From NCBI RefSeq assembly GCF_013337765.1, contig NZ_VBSB01000005.1, positions 1 through 64,000 of the forward strand: a stretch of 64,000 nt of DNA, read 5' to 3'. Each line of letters opens with the position of its first letter. Position 1 is the stretch's first letter. The translations under genes and the position numbers were made by a program. Shown one piece after another: positions 29,725 through 39,718 of the stretch. This stretch comes from Mycolicibacterium sphagni (GTDB taxonomy: Bacteria > Actinomycetota > Actinomycetes > Mycobacteriales > Mycobacteriaceae). The notes below the pieces were generated by a model. The model did no database searches, was not told the DNA's origin, and saw only the letters and a list, made by a program, of their open reading frames with translations.

Positions 29725-29770
29725 AACCACCGAAACGTCGCGCTGTGTCGGCTTTGGCTCAGTTCGCCGA

Positions 29771-30850
29771 TTACCAGCCGATCTCGTTCAGCGGAGTCGT
29801 TTCCTGCGGCGGCGGCCCGACGGGGCCGGTAACGCTGCGGGAGAACCGGGGCGCGGGCGCGGCCTGCCGGGTCCCGTCGACGTCGATCACCGTTCGGCGC
29901 GCCAAAAGGTGTTCGTTCAAGGCGGCCTCGGTCCAGCTGAGCACGGGCGTGACACACGCGTCCGTCCCGCCGAAGATCGCCGTCCACTCGTCGCGGGTCT
30001 TGCCGGCGAACGCGCGAGTGAATAGCTCCCGCATCTCGGGGTAGCGCGCGACGTCGAACTGGTTGGGCACCTCGTCTGCGACAAGGCCCAGGCCGGCCAG
30101 CAACTGGACGAAGAACTGCGGTTCGATCGCACCCACAGCCATGTATCCGCCGTCCGCGGTCTCATACGTCCGGTAGTAGGGCGCGCCGCCGTCGAGCAGG
30201 AACGACTCGCGCTGGTCCTTGAGCGAGCCGGTCGCCTTCATGGTCCACATCATCTGCGACAGGATGCTGACGCCGTCGACCATCGCGGCGTCGATCACCT
30301 GGCCCTGACCGGACCTCTCCCGCTCGTAGAGGGCGGCGACGATACCGAGCAGCACCAGCATCGAGCCGCCCCCGAAATCGGCGACGAGGTTCAGCGGCGC
30401 GACCGGCGGGCGGTCCCGGTACCCGATGGCGCTGAGCGCGCCGGTCTGCGACAGGTAGTTGATGTCGTGGCCTGCGGTCGACGCCAGCGGGCCGTCCTGC
30501 CCCCAGCCGGTGATGCGGGCGAAGATCAGCCGGGGGTTGACCGCCGCGCAGTCCTGCGGTCCGATGCCGAGGCGCTCGCAGGTGCCGGGGCGAAAGCAGT
30601 CCAGAAGGACATCGGCTTTCGCCGCGAGGTCCCGCAGCGCGCCCGGTTCGGCTTTGACGTCGAGATCGACGACTCGCTTACCGCGGTGCAGAAGGTCGAC
30701 GTTCTCAGCGGGCATCGTCAGTCCGCCGGGCCTGCGCACCCTCACGACGTCGGCGCCGAGGTCGGCCAGGATCATGCCGGCGTGCGGTCCGGGCCCGATC
30801 CCGCCGAGCTCGATCACTCTCACCCCGGCCAGGGGTCCGGTATTCGTCAC
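29771..30850 (-). CDS. far: CaiB/BaiF-family alpha-methylacyl-CoA racemase
   Basis: A 359-residue family III CoA-transferase fold protein of the racemase branch. His128 (GHDINYL) and Asp158 (VADFGGG) are at the catalytic His/Asp positions of mycobacterial Mcr, which supports racemase over transferase activity. It would interconvert 2-methyl-acyl-CoA isomers during branched-chain or sterol breakdown. It starts with GTG, 14 bp after an SRPBCC gene. Matches the position of Rv0855. Confidence 0.9.
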   Translation of the reverse strand: MTNTGPLAGVRVIELGGIGPGPHAGMILADLGADVVRVRRPGGLTMPAENVDLLHRGKRVVDLDVKAEPGALRDLAAKADVLLDCFRPGTCERLGIGPQDCAAVNPRLIFARITGWGQDGPLASTAGHDINYLSQTGALSAIGYRDRPPVAPLNLVADFGGGSMLVLLGIVAALYERERSGQGQVIDAAMVDGVSILSQMMWTMKATGSLKDQRESFLLDGGAPYYRTYETADGGYMAVGAIEPQFFVQLLAGLGLVADEVPNQFDVARYPEMRELFTRAFAGKTRDEWTAIFGGTDACVTPVLSWTEAALNEHLLARRTVIDVDGTRQAAPAPRFSRSVTGPVGPPPQETTPLNEIGW

Positions 30851-30864
30851 GGCCGTAAGGTAAC

Positions 30865-31308
30865 TCAGCCGCCCTTTTTGACCTTCAGCACCTGCTTGCG
30901 CAGCCCGTCGGTCGCGGTTTCCATCGCGCCCTTGATCGTGCGCTTGACGACGAAACCGGGCAGTGGCACCGCCAGCTCAATGGACAGGTCGAAGCGCAGC
31001 GTGGTCTTGTCGCCGTCGGGGGTCAGCGTGTATTTGGCGTCCTGCGCCCGCAATTGGCCGGCCTTGACCAGCGTCCAGCTCACCACGTTGCCTGCCCAGG
31101 TGTATTCGACGATCTGCTCGTCGGTCAGCCCCGCCGCCTTGATCTTCATCTTGACCTTGTGCGGCCTGCCGTCGTCGTAGGCCTCCAGGACCTCCGCACT
31201 CTGATACTGCGGCGACCATGTCGGCGTCGATGCGACGTCGGCGATCACGTCCAGAATTTCGTCGGGGGTTGCCTCGATCACGACCTCACGGGAATCTTTG
31301 ACTGCCAT
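30865..31308 (-). CDS. SRPBCC-family protein, paralogue
   Basis: A 147-residue SRPBCC protein clearly related to the one at 29260-29724 (same SREVVIEATPDEI start, same FVVKRTIKGAM helix near the end). The pair flanks far, suggesting an ancient duplication. It probably binds a hydrophobic molecule. It corresponds to Rv0854. It starts 47 bp after the mceF stop on the same strand, so read-through from the mce operon is possible. Confidence 0.85.
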   Translation of the reverse strand: MAVKDSREVVIEATPDEILDVIADVASTPTWSPQYQSAEVLEAYDDGRPHKVKMKIKAAGLTDEQIVEYTWAGNVVSWTLVKAGQLRAQDAKYTLTPDGDKTTLRFDLSIELAVPLPGFVVKRTIKGAMETATDGLRKQVLKVKKGG

Positions 31309-31355
31309 GGCGTGACCATAGCGAGGCGGACGGCGCCGGGGAAGGTATTGACCCG

Positions 31356-32813
31356 TTACGACCCGGGTGGCGCCAGCATCGACTGCCAGGTCTTGTTGCC
31401 CGGGTGAGCCAGATCGCCCTCTGTGTAGCGCTTGCCGTCCGGGCCGACGTAGTCACCGGTGGCCGGGTCGTACGGCACGAAGGCCACCGGAGGCGGTGCG
31501 GCGCCGGTGCCCTGGGGCGGTGGCAGCCGCGGGTCGGCGCCCGGCGGATACTGCGGCACCCCTTGGCCGGAGAACGTCGCGTTGGGGTCGCCCTTCCAGT
31601 TGAAGCCGTCGTTGAGCGGCACGTAGTTCTCGTTGCTTTCGCACATCTCGATGGTCGGGGCGCGCTTGGCCGGATTGTTCTCACATGGAATGTTGCGCAC
31701 GCCACGGACATTCATGTCGGAGTCCTGTGGGATCCGGCAGTACAGGTCGCCGGCAGGCCGCTCCGGGTAGTCCACGTCCGACGGTGACCGCTGTTGATCG
31801 ACCGGCAGGAAGCCGGTGTTGCATGGTGGCGGCAGGTTGAGATTGAGATTGAAGTCGAGATAGATGCCGCGGTAGGGCTGTTTCACCCCGGAGTCGGCCA
31901 CCGCGATCGCCTGCATCACGGAGGTGCCCTGCGGGAAGAGCACCAGCAGCTGTTCGATGTCGTTGCGGTAGGTGATCGCGATCTCGCCGAGGCTCACCAT
32001 GTTGGCCAGCAGCACCGGCAGGGAGGGTGCGATCCGGTCGAACAATGCCCGGCCCTCCTCCAGGGCTGGCCCGCCGGTGTTGAGCAGGTCGGCGAATGCG
32101 CGGTCCTGGGCCTTGAACTGCCCGGTGATCGAGTTCATGTGCGCGGCCCACGCGGCGATCGAATCAGACGTCTGCACCTGCGAATTCAGCACCGCGGGTG
32201 ACTGGTCGATCAGCTTGGTCAGCGGCCCGACGGTCTTGCCGCCCTCGAGGGCCAGTGCGGTGGATCCGTCGACGATGCGGGACAGCTCGGGTCCAAGACC
32301 GCCGACGGCCGTGGCCGCCTCGTCCACGACGGTGCGCAGGTTCTCCTGCGGGATCGCCTGCAGCGCAGTGTTGGTGGCGTCGAGCAGGCGGCCGATGTCG
32401 GGCGGAGTCTGGACTTCGGCGGCAGGGATGACGTCGCCGTCGCGCAGTTTCGCGCTCGCGCCGGGTTGCGGGGTGAGTTCCAGGAACTGTTCACCCACCG
32501 CCGAACGACTGTGTACGGCCGCCGTGACCGGACCTGGAATCGGTTGGCCCGAATCCAGTTTCAGTACCGCACGAACCCCGGTGCGGGTGACGTCGATCGA
32601 TTCGACCCGGCCGACCTCGGTGCCGCGATAGGTCACCACCGACGTCGGGTACAGCCCGCCCGAGGCCGGCAGTTCCACGGTGACGTTGTAACGCCCGATC
32701 CCGAACAACGCCGGCAGGTGGATGAATCCGAAGGCCATCACGCCGACGGAGATCAGGGTGACGGCACCCAGGATGGCCAGCTGGGTCCAGACCTGTCGGG
32801 AGAGCCGCAGCAT
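31356..32813 (-). CDS. mceF: Mce-family protein, MceF position
   Basis: A 485-residue substrate-binding subunit of an Mce lipid importer. It has an N-terminal membrane segment (about 12-32), one MCE/MlaD domain (about 38-115), a long helical region and a Cys-containing, Pro-rich C-terminal tail. It is the sixth mce gene and last of the operon; its ATG follows the mceE stop by 1 bp. Mce subunits assemble into a tube that carries lipids to the YrbE permease. Confidence 0.9.
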   Translation of the reverse strand: MLRLSRQVWTQLAILGAVTLISVGVMAFGFIHLPALFGIGRYNVTVELPASGGLYPTSVVTYRGTEVGRVESIDVTRTGVRAVLKLDSGQPIPGPVTAAVHSRSAVGEQFLELTPQPGASAKLRDGDVIPAAEVQTPPDIGRLLDATNTALQAIPQENLRTVVDEAATAVGGLGPELSRIVDGSTALALEGGKTVGPLTKLIDQSPAVLNSQVQTSDSIAAWAAHMNSITGQFKAQDRAFADLLNTGGPALEEGRALFDRIAPSLPVLLANMVSLGEIAITYRNDIEQLLVLFPQGTSVMQAIAVADSGVKQPYRGIYLDFNLNLNLPPPCNTGFLPVDQQRSPSDVDYPERPAGDLYCRIPQDSDMNVRGVRNIPCENNPAKRAPTIEMCESNENYVPLNDGFNWKGDPNATFSGQGVPQYPPGADPRLPPPQGTGAAPPPVAFVPYDPATGDYVGPDGKRYTEGDLAHPGNKTWQSMLAPPGS

Positions 32814-32814
32814 G

Positions 32815-33936
32815 TCAGTACCCGCCCCAGTGATAGGGCGCGATCAAGGGATTGACCGCGGTGTACGGGCTCGGCATCTGGCCGATCGTGCGGCCCCACT
32901 GCATTTCGAGTTCGGTCAGGTTGCCCTCCCACCGGGTGCCGGTGAACAGGCTGCTGTCGATGCGGCTCAGAGTGAGATCGATGACCAGGGTGATATTCGC
33001 GAAGTCACCCCTAAACCAGTTGGGGATGGTGCTTTTCACCCAGGGATAGGTGGACAGGAAGTCCAGTCCCCTGGTCAGCGCGGGCCCGGCGTTGGCCAGT
33101 TCACGCAGGACGGGGGCGATATTGCGCAGGTTGTCCACCAGTGATTGCTTGGTCTGGTGGACGGTGTCGGCCGCGATCGCACCGAACTTGCCCAGTGCGT
33201 CGATCGCATTGGCCAGCTTGGTGCGCGAATCGGCAAGCACCGCAAGCGCTTGCGGGATCGTGGTGAGCGCCTTGTCCACGACGGCATCCTTGGCGGCGAC
33301 CTGCCCGGCCAGGTCGTTGAGCCGTTCGGTGGCGGTGATGATGTCGTCGGTCTGGGCGTTGAGCTGGTCGATGAATGTATCTAGCTGGGTCAGCAGGCTT
33401 TTCATATCGTTCTCACGGCCGGACAGCGCGGTGGCGAAGGCCTGGTTGATCTCCTGGAGCTGGCCCAGGCCGCCACCGTTGAGCAGCACCGACACCGAGG
33501 CCAGCGTCTGCTCGGTGGTCGGATAGGTACTGGCCCGGTCCAACGGAATCAGCGAGCCGTCCTTGAGCTGCCCCTGCGGCGCCTCGCCAGTCGGCGGGGC
33601 CAATTCGATGTGCATGGAGCCGAGCAGGCTGGTCTGCCCGACCTTCGCCGTGCTGTTGGCCGGCAGGCGGACGTCGCCGTCGATGCGCATCGTCACCAGG
33701 GCGTGCCAGTCCTGGACTTCGATCTTGGTGACATTGCCGACGTTGACATCGGCGACCCGCACCCGGGTGTTCTGCTGGATGGTCACCACATCGGGCAGCT
33801 GCGCCTGGATGGTGTAGGAGCCGGGCCCGGTGCCGGTGGTGCCCGGCAGGCTCAGCGAATTCAGTCCGCGCCATTCGCATCCGGAGATCGCCGACAGGCA
33901 CACCACACCGAGCACGAAGGCCACCAGCCGCCTCAT
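32815..33936 (-). CDS. mceE: Mce-family lipoprotein, MceE position
   Basis: A 373-residue Mce subunit with a lipoprotein signal peptide whose lipobox AISGC places the acylated Cys at residue 20. This is typical of the fifth (E, Lpr) subunit. An MCE domain (about 40-120) and a helical needle-like region follow. The start is ATG at 33936, overlapping the mceD stop; the longer open frame upstream lies inside mceD. Confidence 0.92.
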   Translation of the reverse strand: MRRLVAFVLGVVCLSAISGCEWRGLNSLSLPGTTGTGPGSYTIQAQLPDVVTIQQNTRVRVADVNVGNVTKIEVQDWHALVTMRIDGDVRLPANSTAKVGQTSLLGSMHIELAPPTGEAPQGQLKDGSLIPLDRASTYPTTEQTLASVSVLLNGGGLGQLQEINQAFATALSGRENDMKSLLTQLDTFIDQLNAQTDDIITATERLNDLAGQVAAKDAVVDKALTTIPQALAVLADSRTKLANAIDALGKFGAIAADTVHQTKQSLVDNLRNIAPVLRELANAGPALTRGLDFLSTYPWVKSTIPNWFRGDFANITLVIDLTLSRIDSSLFTGTRWEGNLTELEMQWGRTIGQMPSPYTAVNPLIAPYHWGGY

Positions 33937-35198
33937 GGTGGCCCGCCCTGGACCATCAAGCCGGCAAGCCCCTGGCTGGGGTCGGTCGGTGTGGCGGCGG
34001 GCGGCGCGGGTGCGGCCGGCGGCAGGTGCGGGTTGAGCCGGTCTTCGCTGTAGGTGATCTCGTTGGGGCGCGCGACCGTGCCGACGAACGGGTTGATTCC
34101 GAGCGGCGGGTAGTTGTACTGCCGGTTCTTGATGATCGGCGCCAGGTACTGCGTGCACAGTTTCGCGGACTGCTCGGCGCCTTCGCGGGCCGCGGCTTGG
34201 ATTGAGCTGCAGATGAACTGGACGGTGTCGGCGAAGTTCACCGGGGCCAGGATGCCGGTGATGGCGCTCTGGGCCGGCTGATAGATGTTGGTGAAGTTGG
34301 AGAACACCGTCGGTGCGATGTGCAGGGCCTGTTTGATGTCGCCGCGGCTGTCATTGAGTGCAGTCGTGATCGCGTTGAGGTGATCGAAGGTCACCCCGAG
34401 GCCTTCTCGGTTCTCGGCGACGAAACCGCGTAAGTCGTTGACCGCGCCGTCGAGGGCGTGGGTGGCGTTGGCGATTTCGTTGGGCGAGTTGGACAGCACG
34501 GTGGTGACGTCGGCGAGGTTGGTGTTGAACGAGACGAGCAGATCGCTGCTGGAGGACAGCGCAGACACCAGCAACTGCAGGTTGCGCACCGTGCTGAAGA
34601 TGTCTCCTGCGTGGTCGCCGAGCGCGGAGGCGGCTTGGGAGAGCTTGATGACGGTGTCGCGGGCGGTGTCGCCCTCCCCGCGCAGGTTGTCGGCTCCTGC
34701 GTTGATGAATTCACCCAGCGAGCTGACGCCACCGGGGGTGGTGGGTTGCAGTGTGTCGGTGAGCTTTTCCAGCTGCCTGCGCAGGTCGTCCCATTCGATC
34801 GGGACAGCGGTGCGCTCGATCGGGATGCTCGCCCCGTCGGCCAGTGTCGGCCCGCCGGAGTAGGCCGGAACCAGTTGGATCGCGCGCGCCGAGACCAGCG
34901 ACGGCGACAGGATCGCCGCCTTGGCGTCGGCGGGCACCCGGTACTGGCTGTCGACGGAGAACGTGACCTTCGCCGAATTCGGCTGCGGTTCAATCTTGTC
35001 CACGGTCCCGACGGCGACACCGAGGATCCGGATCTCGTCGCCGGTGTACAGGCCGTTGGTGTTGGAGAAGTAGGCGACATAGGTGTTGCGCGCGACGTGG
35101 CGTCCCCACGGGGTGGCGACGACGATCGCCACCGCGAGAGTGACCACCAGGCTGATCGCGGTGAGGATCTGGGTGAGCCGGCGATGTCGGTTCAGCAT
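33933..35198 (-). CDS. mceD: Mce-family protein, MceD position
   Basis: A 421-residue Mce subunit with an N-terminal membrane anchor (about 8-30), MCE domain (about 38-115), helical region and Pro/Ala-rich tail. The start lies 2 bp after the mceC stop and its end overlaps mceE (ATGA). Same family role as its neighbours. Confidence 0.92.
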   Translation of the reverse strand: MLNRHRRLTQILTAISLVVTLAVAIVVATPWGRHVARNTYVAYFSNTNGLYTGDEIRILGVAVGTVDKIEPQPNSAKVTFSVDSQYRVPADAKAAILSPSLVSARAIQLVPAYSGGPTLADGASIPIERTAVPIEWDDLRRQLEKLTDTLQPTTPGGVSSLGEFINAGADNLRGEGDTARDTVIKLSQAASALGDHAGDIFSTVRNLQLLVSALSSSSDLLVSFNTNLADVTTVLSNSPNEIANATHALDGAVNDLRGFVAENREGLGVTFDHLNAITTALNDSRGDIKQALHIAPTVFSNFTNIYQPAQSAITGILAPVNFADTVQFICSSIQAAAREGAEQSAKLCTQYLAPIIKNRQYNYPPLGINPFVGTVARPNEITYSEDRLNPHLPPAAPAPPAATPTDPSQGLAGLMVQGGPP

Positions 35199-35200
35199 CG

Positions 35201-36508
35201 TCAGTTCCCCCCTGCGGCCGGGGGCACCGGCGGGATGGACGGCGGCGGCAGTTCACCGGGCGCGGGTCCCAGTGCCGGTGGCCCGGGCGGCGGGCCGCCC
35301 GGTGGCGGCGCGGGCAGCGGCTCACGGTAGGGGTACCGGCCAGGGAATTGGGCGGGCAGGTTGGGATCCTGATTGCCGGTGATCGCATCGGGCAGCGTCA
35401 TATTCGGCTCCCCGCCCTGTCCAGTCCGCGGGAACGGCACCGGCAGCGGCGGAGTTCCCGGCTGGCCGACACCGGGGTCGACCAGTTGCGACGGCAGCAG
35501 CGTGTTCGGGTCCAGCCCGAGGTCGGAGAACGCCGCGTCGATGAAGGGTTGGGAGAACTGGCCCGGCGCCAGGTTGACCAGAGACGCTTTGAAGAACGGT
35601 CCCGAGCCGAGTACCTCACCGAACGACATCGCATAGCGGCGCAGCAGATACAGGGTGCGCTGCAGCTCCTGCTTGCGGTTGTCCAGAATGCCGAGCACCC
35701 CGTTGAGCTTGTCGACGGCGGGCTTGAGCTGAGTCCGGTTGTCGTTGACCAGCCCGGAGATCTGTGCCGATACCGCACTCAGGTTGCCCATCAACGCATC
35801 GACCGAATTGCGCTGTGCCAGAAGCTCGGCCAGCAACGCATTGGCGTTGACGACCAGCTGGGCGATCTGATCGCTGCGCTTGGCCAGCACCGCGGTGACT
35901 TTGTTGGCGTTCGCCAGCAGGTCACGCAGCTTGGCGTCGCGGGCGTTGAGTGTGTCCGAGAAGCGCGCCACACCCTCCAGAGCCAGCTTCAGATTGGGCG
36001 GGGTGTCGGAGAAGGTATCGGCCAATGTGGTCAGCGCCGACGACAATTGGGTGGTGTCCAGGCCGCTGATCGTGGTGGTCAGATCCCCGAGCGCATCGGT
36101 GAGATCGTAGGGGGATTTGGTGCGTTCCAGCGGAATCGTCCCGGTCAGCGATCCCTCGCCGCGCGGCGTCAGCTTCAGATACTTGGTGCCCAGCACGGTT
36201 TCGGTCTTGATCGCGGCCTCGGTGCGGTCGCCGAGTTCGACGCCGTCGCGCACAGTGAAGTCCACCAGTACCTTGGTGCCCTGCAGCTTGATGTCGGAGA
36301 CTCGGCCCACACCGAGTCCTGACACCCGCACGTCACTGCCGGTCTTGATACCGCCCGCTTCGGCGAAATACGCGGAGTAGTCGCTGGTTCCCTTGATGAA
36401 CGGGATCTTGTCGTAGGAGAAGACCGCGACTACCAGCGCGGTGAGGACGAGGACACCGACGATGCCCACCGTGAACCGGTTACGTTCGGCGAGTGGCTTG
36501 ATATTCAT
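35201..36508 (-). CDS. mceC: Mce-family protein, MceC position
   Basis: A 435-residue Mce subunit starting at the ATG at 36508 that overlaps the mceB stop. It has a membrane anchor (about 12-32), an MCE domain (about 40-118), a helical stretch and a C-terminus very rich in Pro and Gly (last 90 residues). Long Pro-rich tails on C subunits are seen in other mce loci and may span the cell wall. Confidence 0.92.
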   Translation of the reverse strand: MNIKPLAERNRFTVGIVGVLVLTALVVAVFSYDKIPFIKGTSDYSAYFAEAGGIKTGSDVRVSGLGVGRVSDIKLQGTKVLVDFTVRDGVELGDRTEAAIKTETVLGTKYLKLTPRGEGSLTGTIPLERTKSPYDLTDALGDLTTTISGLDTTQLSSALTTLADTFSDTPPNLKLALEGVARFSDTLNARDAKLRDLLANANKVTAVLAKRSDQIAQLVVNANALLAELLAQRNSVDALMGNLSAVSAQISGLVNDNRTQLKPAVDKLNGVLGILDNRKQELQRTLYLLRRYAMSFGEVLGSGPFFKASLVNLAPGQFSQPFIDAAFSDLGLDPNTLLPSQLVDPGVGQPGTPPLPVPFPRTGQGGEPNMTLPDAITGNQDPNLPAQFPGRYPYREPLPAPPPGGPPPGPPALGPAPGELPPPSIPPVPPAAGGN

Positions 36509-37533
36509 TTGGGTGTGCACCGTCCCGTGTCCTGGCCCGCGAGTTTGACGTAGACGGGTTGGCCGCCCTTGCCGTTGACCTTGAGGATGGCGTCGCAGAG
36601 GTAGAAGCCGAAGTAGTCGCCGTACAGGCCGTTACGGGCCAGCACCTGGTAGGCGTCGGGCAGCGTCTTCACCAGATCGTCGACGTAATCATGGTCGGCC
36701 ATCACCTGGCCGGCGAACCTGTCGGTCTGCACCACGGTGTCCTTGATCGGCTGCCGCGCTGCGGTCAGCAGGTCGGCGACCGATCCTGCCGCGGCGTTGA
36801 TGTACGCCACCCCGTTGCCGATATCGGTTCGCCGCTCGGCGAGCCCCTGAACCAGTTGGGACAGCTTGTCCAGCCCGGTGGAGAACTGGTCGTCGCGGGT
36901 GGCGAACGTGCCCAGCACGGTGTTGAGGTTGGTGATGACCTGGCCGATCAGCTGATCACGCCCGGCCAGCGTCGTGGTCAGCGCCGAGGTCTGGGCGAGG
37001 ACCGACGAGATCGTGCCACCCTGGCCTTGGAACACCCGTAGCAGTTCACCGGACAGCGCGTTGACCTGGTCGGGGTCCAGCGCGCGGAACAGCGGCCGGA
37101 ACCCGCCGATCAGCGCGTCGACGTCAAGGGCCGGTGAGGTGCGGGCGAGCGGAATGGTCTGGCCCGGTTGAAGTTTGCGCACCGACCCCGCACCCTCCTC
37201 CAGGGACAGGTACCGGTCGCCGATCAGGTTCTCGTAGCGCACCACCGCGCGGGTGCCCTCGGTGAGTTGCAGGCCCTTGTCGATGGCGAAGCCCACGGTG
37301 ACCGTGCCGTCCTTGTGCAGGGTCATGTCGGAGACCTTGCCGACCTCGACGCCGGCGATGCGAACGAAGTTGCCGCCCTTGAGGCCCGACACGTTGGTGA
37401 ACACCGCGCTGTAGCCGGCGCGGGAGTCGAAGCGGAACTGCCCGAACACCGTGACGAGGATGAACGTGAACAGCAGGCACATCGCGGTGAAGAGCGCCAC
37501 CCGAACGACCGAGCCGACAGTCCGGGATCTCAT
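36505..37533 (-). CDS. mceB: Mce-family protein, MceB position
   Basis: A 342-residue Mce subunit, close to the usual MceB length. N-terminal membrane segment at about 8-30, MCE domain at about 37-115, helical region, and two C-terminal Cys (YLCDAI and GRCTP). The ATG at 37533 overlaps the mceA stop. Its stop overlaps mceC. Confidence 0.93.
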   Translation of the reverse strand: MRSRTVGSVVRVALFTAMCLLFTFILVTVFGQFRFDSRAGYSAVFTNVSGLKGGNFVRIAGVEVGKVSDMTLHKDGTVTVGFAIDKGLQLTEGTRAVVRYENLIGDRYLSLEEGAGSVRKLQPGQTIPLARTSPALDVDALIGGFRPLFRALDPDQVNALSGELLRVFQGQGGTISSVLAQTSALTTTLAGRDQLIGQVITNLNTVLGTFATRDDQFSTGLDKLSQLVQGLAERRTDIGNGVAYINAAAGSVADLLTAARQPIKDTVVQTDRFAGQVMADHDYVDDLVKTLPDAYQVLARNGLYGDYFGFYLCDAILKVNGKGGQPVYVKLAGQDTGRCTPK

Positions 37534-38870
37534 GGCTGACCTCCTGGCGGCGGGTTCAACGGCGTGCCGTCCGGCGCGAATTCGGGTGCGCCGTAGGCCG
37601 GTTGCCCGGGGTAGGCCGGCCATGGGCCCGGCGCCGGACCGCCCGGATACCGGATCTTCGGATCTTCGGGGATGCCCTTGGTGACCGGGAAGTAGTTGGC
37701 GAAGCCGGGGAAGCCGATACCGGGGTTGGGCCGCACGTCCAGGCCGGTACCGAAGCCGGTGTCGGTGACCAGGTACTTGACCGGGAAGTTCTTACTGGCG
37801 TCGGGCAGCGAGCCGCAGCTCGGCTTGCCGCCGGGGCCGCCGGTGGCATTGACGATCGGCAGGTTGTCGGGGTAGCGGTAGGGGTCGTCACCGGCCAGTA
37901 ATGCCGCGTCCATGATCACCGATTTGCCGTTGCCGCCCATGGCTTCTCGGCCGCCGTTCTCCAGGAACCATTGGGCGCCCTGGAACAGGCAGGTGTAGGT
38001 CGGCGAGTACTTCATGAACAGGGCGGTGGTCGGGTCGAGGACGTTCATCGCCCGCACCAGGCTGGGCTGGTTGGTGCCGATCGTGTTGATCCCCGACTGG
38101 GAGAAGCCGACCGCGGACAGCAGCAGGCTGTCGAGTGCGCCTGCGTTGGTGGTGATCGTGGCGCTGGTGGTGGTGAAGTTGTCCAGAATCGACAGGATGT
38201 CTTGCGCCGCATCTGAATACGCTTGGCTGGTTTTCCCGAACAGCTGCCAGTCCCGCTGCACGGTGGGCATTCTCGGGTTGACGGCCAGGAGCACATTGTT
38301 GGCGTCGGTGATGGCCTGGCCGATCCGATCTCCCTTGCCGCGAACGGATTCCGCCACCGCCGACAGCACCGCGTTCAGCTTGGCCGGATCGACGGAGTGC
38401 ACCACGGACTGCAGGTTTTCGAAGACGGTGTTGACCTCGACGGTCACGTTGCGGGAGCGCACGACGGCCCCTGGCTTGAGGCTTCCGGCTCCGTCGGCCG
38501 GAACGATGAGGTCGACATATTTGGCGCCGAAGGCGGTGCTGGACTTGATCTCCGCCTCGACATTGCTCGGCAGGTATTGGAACGGCCCCGGATCGATCTT
38601 GAGGTTGAGCGTGGAGAGGTTGACTCCGCCCGCGCCGCGCTGCGTGCCGACCGACGACACCTCACCGATCTGCACACCGCGCAACTTGACCTTTGCGCCG
38701 TCCTCCATGACGAGTCCGACCCGGTCGGAAATCAGGGTCAACGGAACGGTTTTCCGCAGTGCGCCGGTGAACAGCAGCGCCGTCAGCGTGGTCAGCGCCG
38801 CGATCACCAGGATCAGCACGGGTGCCCACCAGATCGGGTCGATCTTGCCCCGCCGAGATGAATTCGCCAC
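37530..38870 (-). CDS. mceA: Mce-family protein, MceA position
   Basis: A 446-residue Mce subunit and first of six. It starts at GTG 38870, 2 bp after the yrbEB stop; the open frame continues into yrbEB but is not conserved there. Membrane anchor at about 13-35, MCE domain at about 43-122, helical region with a Cys-containing segment, and a Pro/Gly-rich tail. It would bind the imported lipid with the other Mce subunits. Confidence 0.92.
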   Translation of the reverse strand: MANSSRRGKIDPIWWAPVLILVIAALTTLTALLFTGALRKTVPLTLISDRVGLVMEDGAKVKLRGVQIGEVSSVGTQRGAGGVNLSTLNLKIDPGPFQYLPSNVEAEIKSSTAFGAKYVDLIVPADGAGSLKPGAVVRSRNVTVEVNTVFENLQSVVHSVDPAKLNAVLSAVAESVRGKGDRIGQAITDANNVLLAVNPRMPTVQRDWQLFGKTSQAYSDAAQDILSILDNFTTTSATITTNAGALDSLLLSAVGFSQSGINTIGTNQPSLVRAMNVLDPTTALFMKYSPTYTCLFQGAQWFLENGGREAMGGNGKSVIMDAALLAGDDPYRYPDNLPIVNATGGPGGKPSCGSLPDASKNFPVKYLVTDTGFGTGLDVRPNPGIGFPGFANYFPVTKGIPEDPKIRYPGGPAPGPWPAYPGQPAYGAPEFAPDGTPLNPPPGGQP

Positions 38871-38872
38871 CG

Positions 38873-39718
38873 CTACCCCGACAGGTGGAAATTGCCGGAC
38901 TGCCCGTAGACGGACAGCGTGATGGTCAGCAGGATGAAAACGCCTGCGGTGATGGATGTCCGGACCGCACGGCCGACGGCCTCGCCCACCCCGGCCGGGC
39001 CGCCGGTGGCGGTGTAGCCGTAATAGGTGTGCACGGCCATGACCGCGGCGGCCATCGCCAGCGCCTCCACGAATGACCACAACAGGTCGGTCGGGTGCAG
39101 GAACGTCGTGAAGTAATGGTCGTACACCCCGCGGGACTGGCCGTAGATGATCGTCGTGCCGAACCTGGTGGCCAGAAACGACATCAGCACGGCGACGGTG
39201 TAGATCGGGATGACCGCGATGATGCCTGCCACGATGCGGGTGGACGCCAGATAGGTGACGGCGCGGATACCCATCACCTCCAGCGCGTCGATCTCCTCGT
39301 TGATCCGCATGGCACCGAGTTGTGCGGTGGCCCCGGCGCCGATGGTCGCGGCCAGCGCCACCCCTGCGGTGGCCGGGGCGATGAAGCGGACGTTGAGGAA
39401 GGCGCCGAGGAAGCCGGTGAGGGCCTCGATCCCGACGTTGGACAGGGTGTTGTAGCCCTGGACGGCGATCAGCGCGCCGGTGGACAGGGTGAGGAAGCCG
39501 ACGATCACCACAGTGCCGCCGATGACAGCCAGCGCGCCGGTACCCATCCCCATCACCGCGATCAGCCGCAGCACCTCGGCTGGGTAGCGCCGGACGGCCT
39601 CGCCGGTGGCGGCCAGTGCGTTGCCGTAGAACGCGGTCTGCTCCCCCAGCCTGCGGGTGGCGTCCACAACTCTGTGCCCCATCATGGGCGATCCCGCTTC
39701 GCTTCTCGCCTGCGTCAC
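38873..39718 (-). CDS. yrbEB: YrbE/MlaE-type permease, second subunit
   Basis: A 281-residue integral membrane protein of the MlaE family with about five to six membrane segments and the conserved INEEIDALEVMGI cytoplasmic loop that contacts the ATPase. GTG start at 39718 overlaps the yrbEA stop (GTGA). It pairs with YrbEA as the inner-membrane permease of the Mce transporter; the ATPase (MceG) is encoded elsewhere, as usual. Confidence 0.93.
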   Translation of the reverse strand: MTQARSEAGSPMMGHRVVDATRRLGEQTAFYGNALAATGEAVRRYPAEVLRLIAVMGMGTGALAVIGGTVVIVGFLTLSTGALIAVQGYNTLSNVGIEALTGFLGAFLNVRFIAPATAGVALAATIGAGATAQLGAMRINEEIDALEVMGIRAVTYLASTRIVAGIIAVIPIYTVAVLMSFLATRFGTTIIYGQSRGVYDHYFTTFLHPTDLLWSFVEALAMAAAVMAVHTYYGYTATGGPAGVGEAVGRAVRTSITAGVFILLTITLSVYGQSGNFHLSG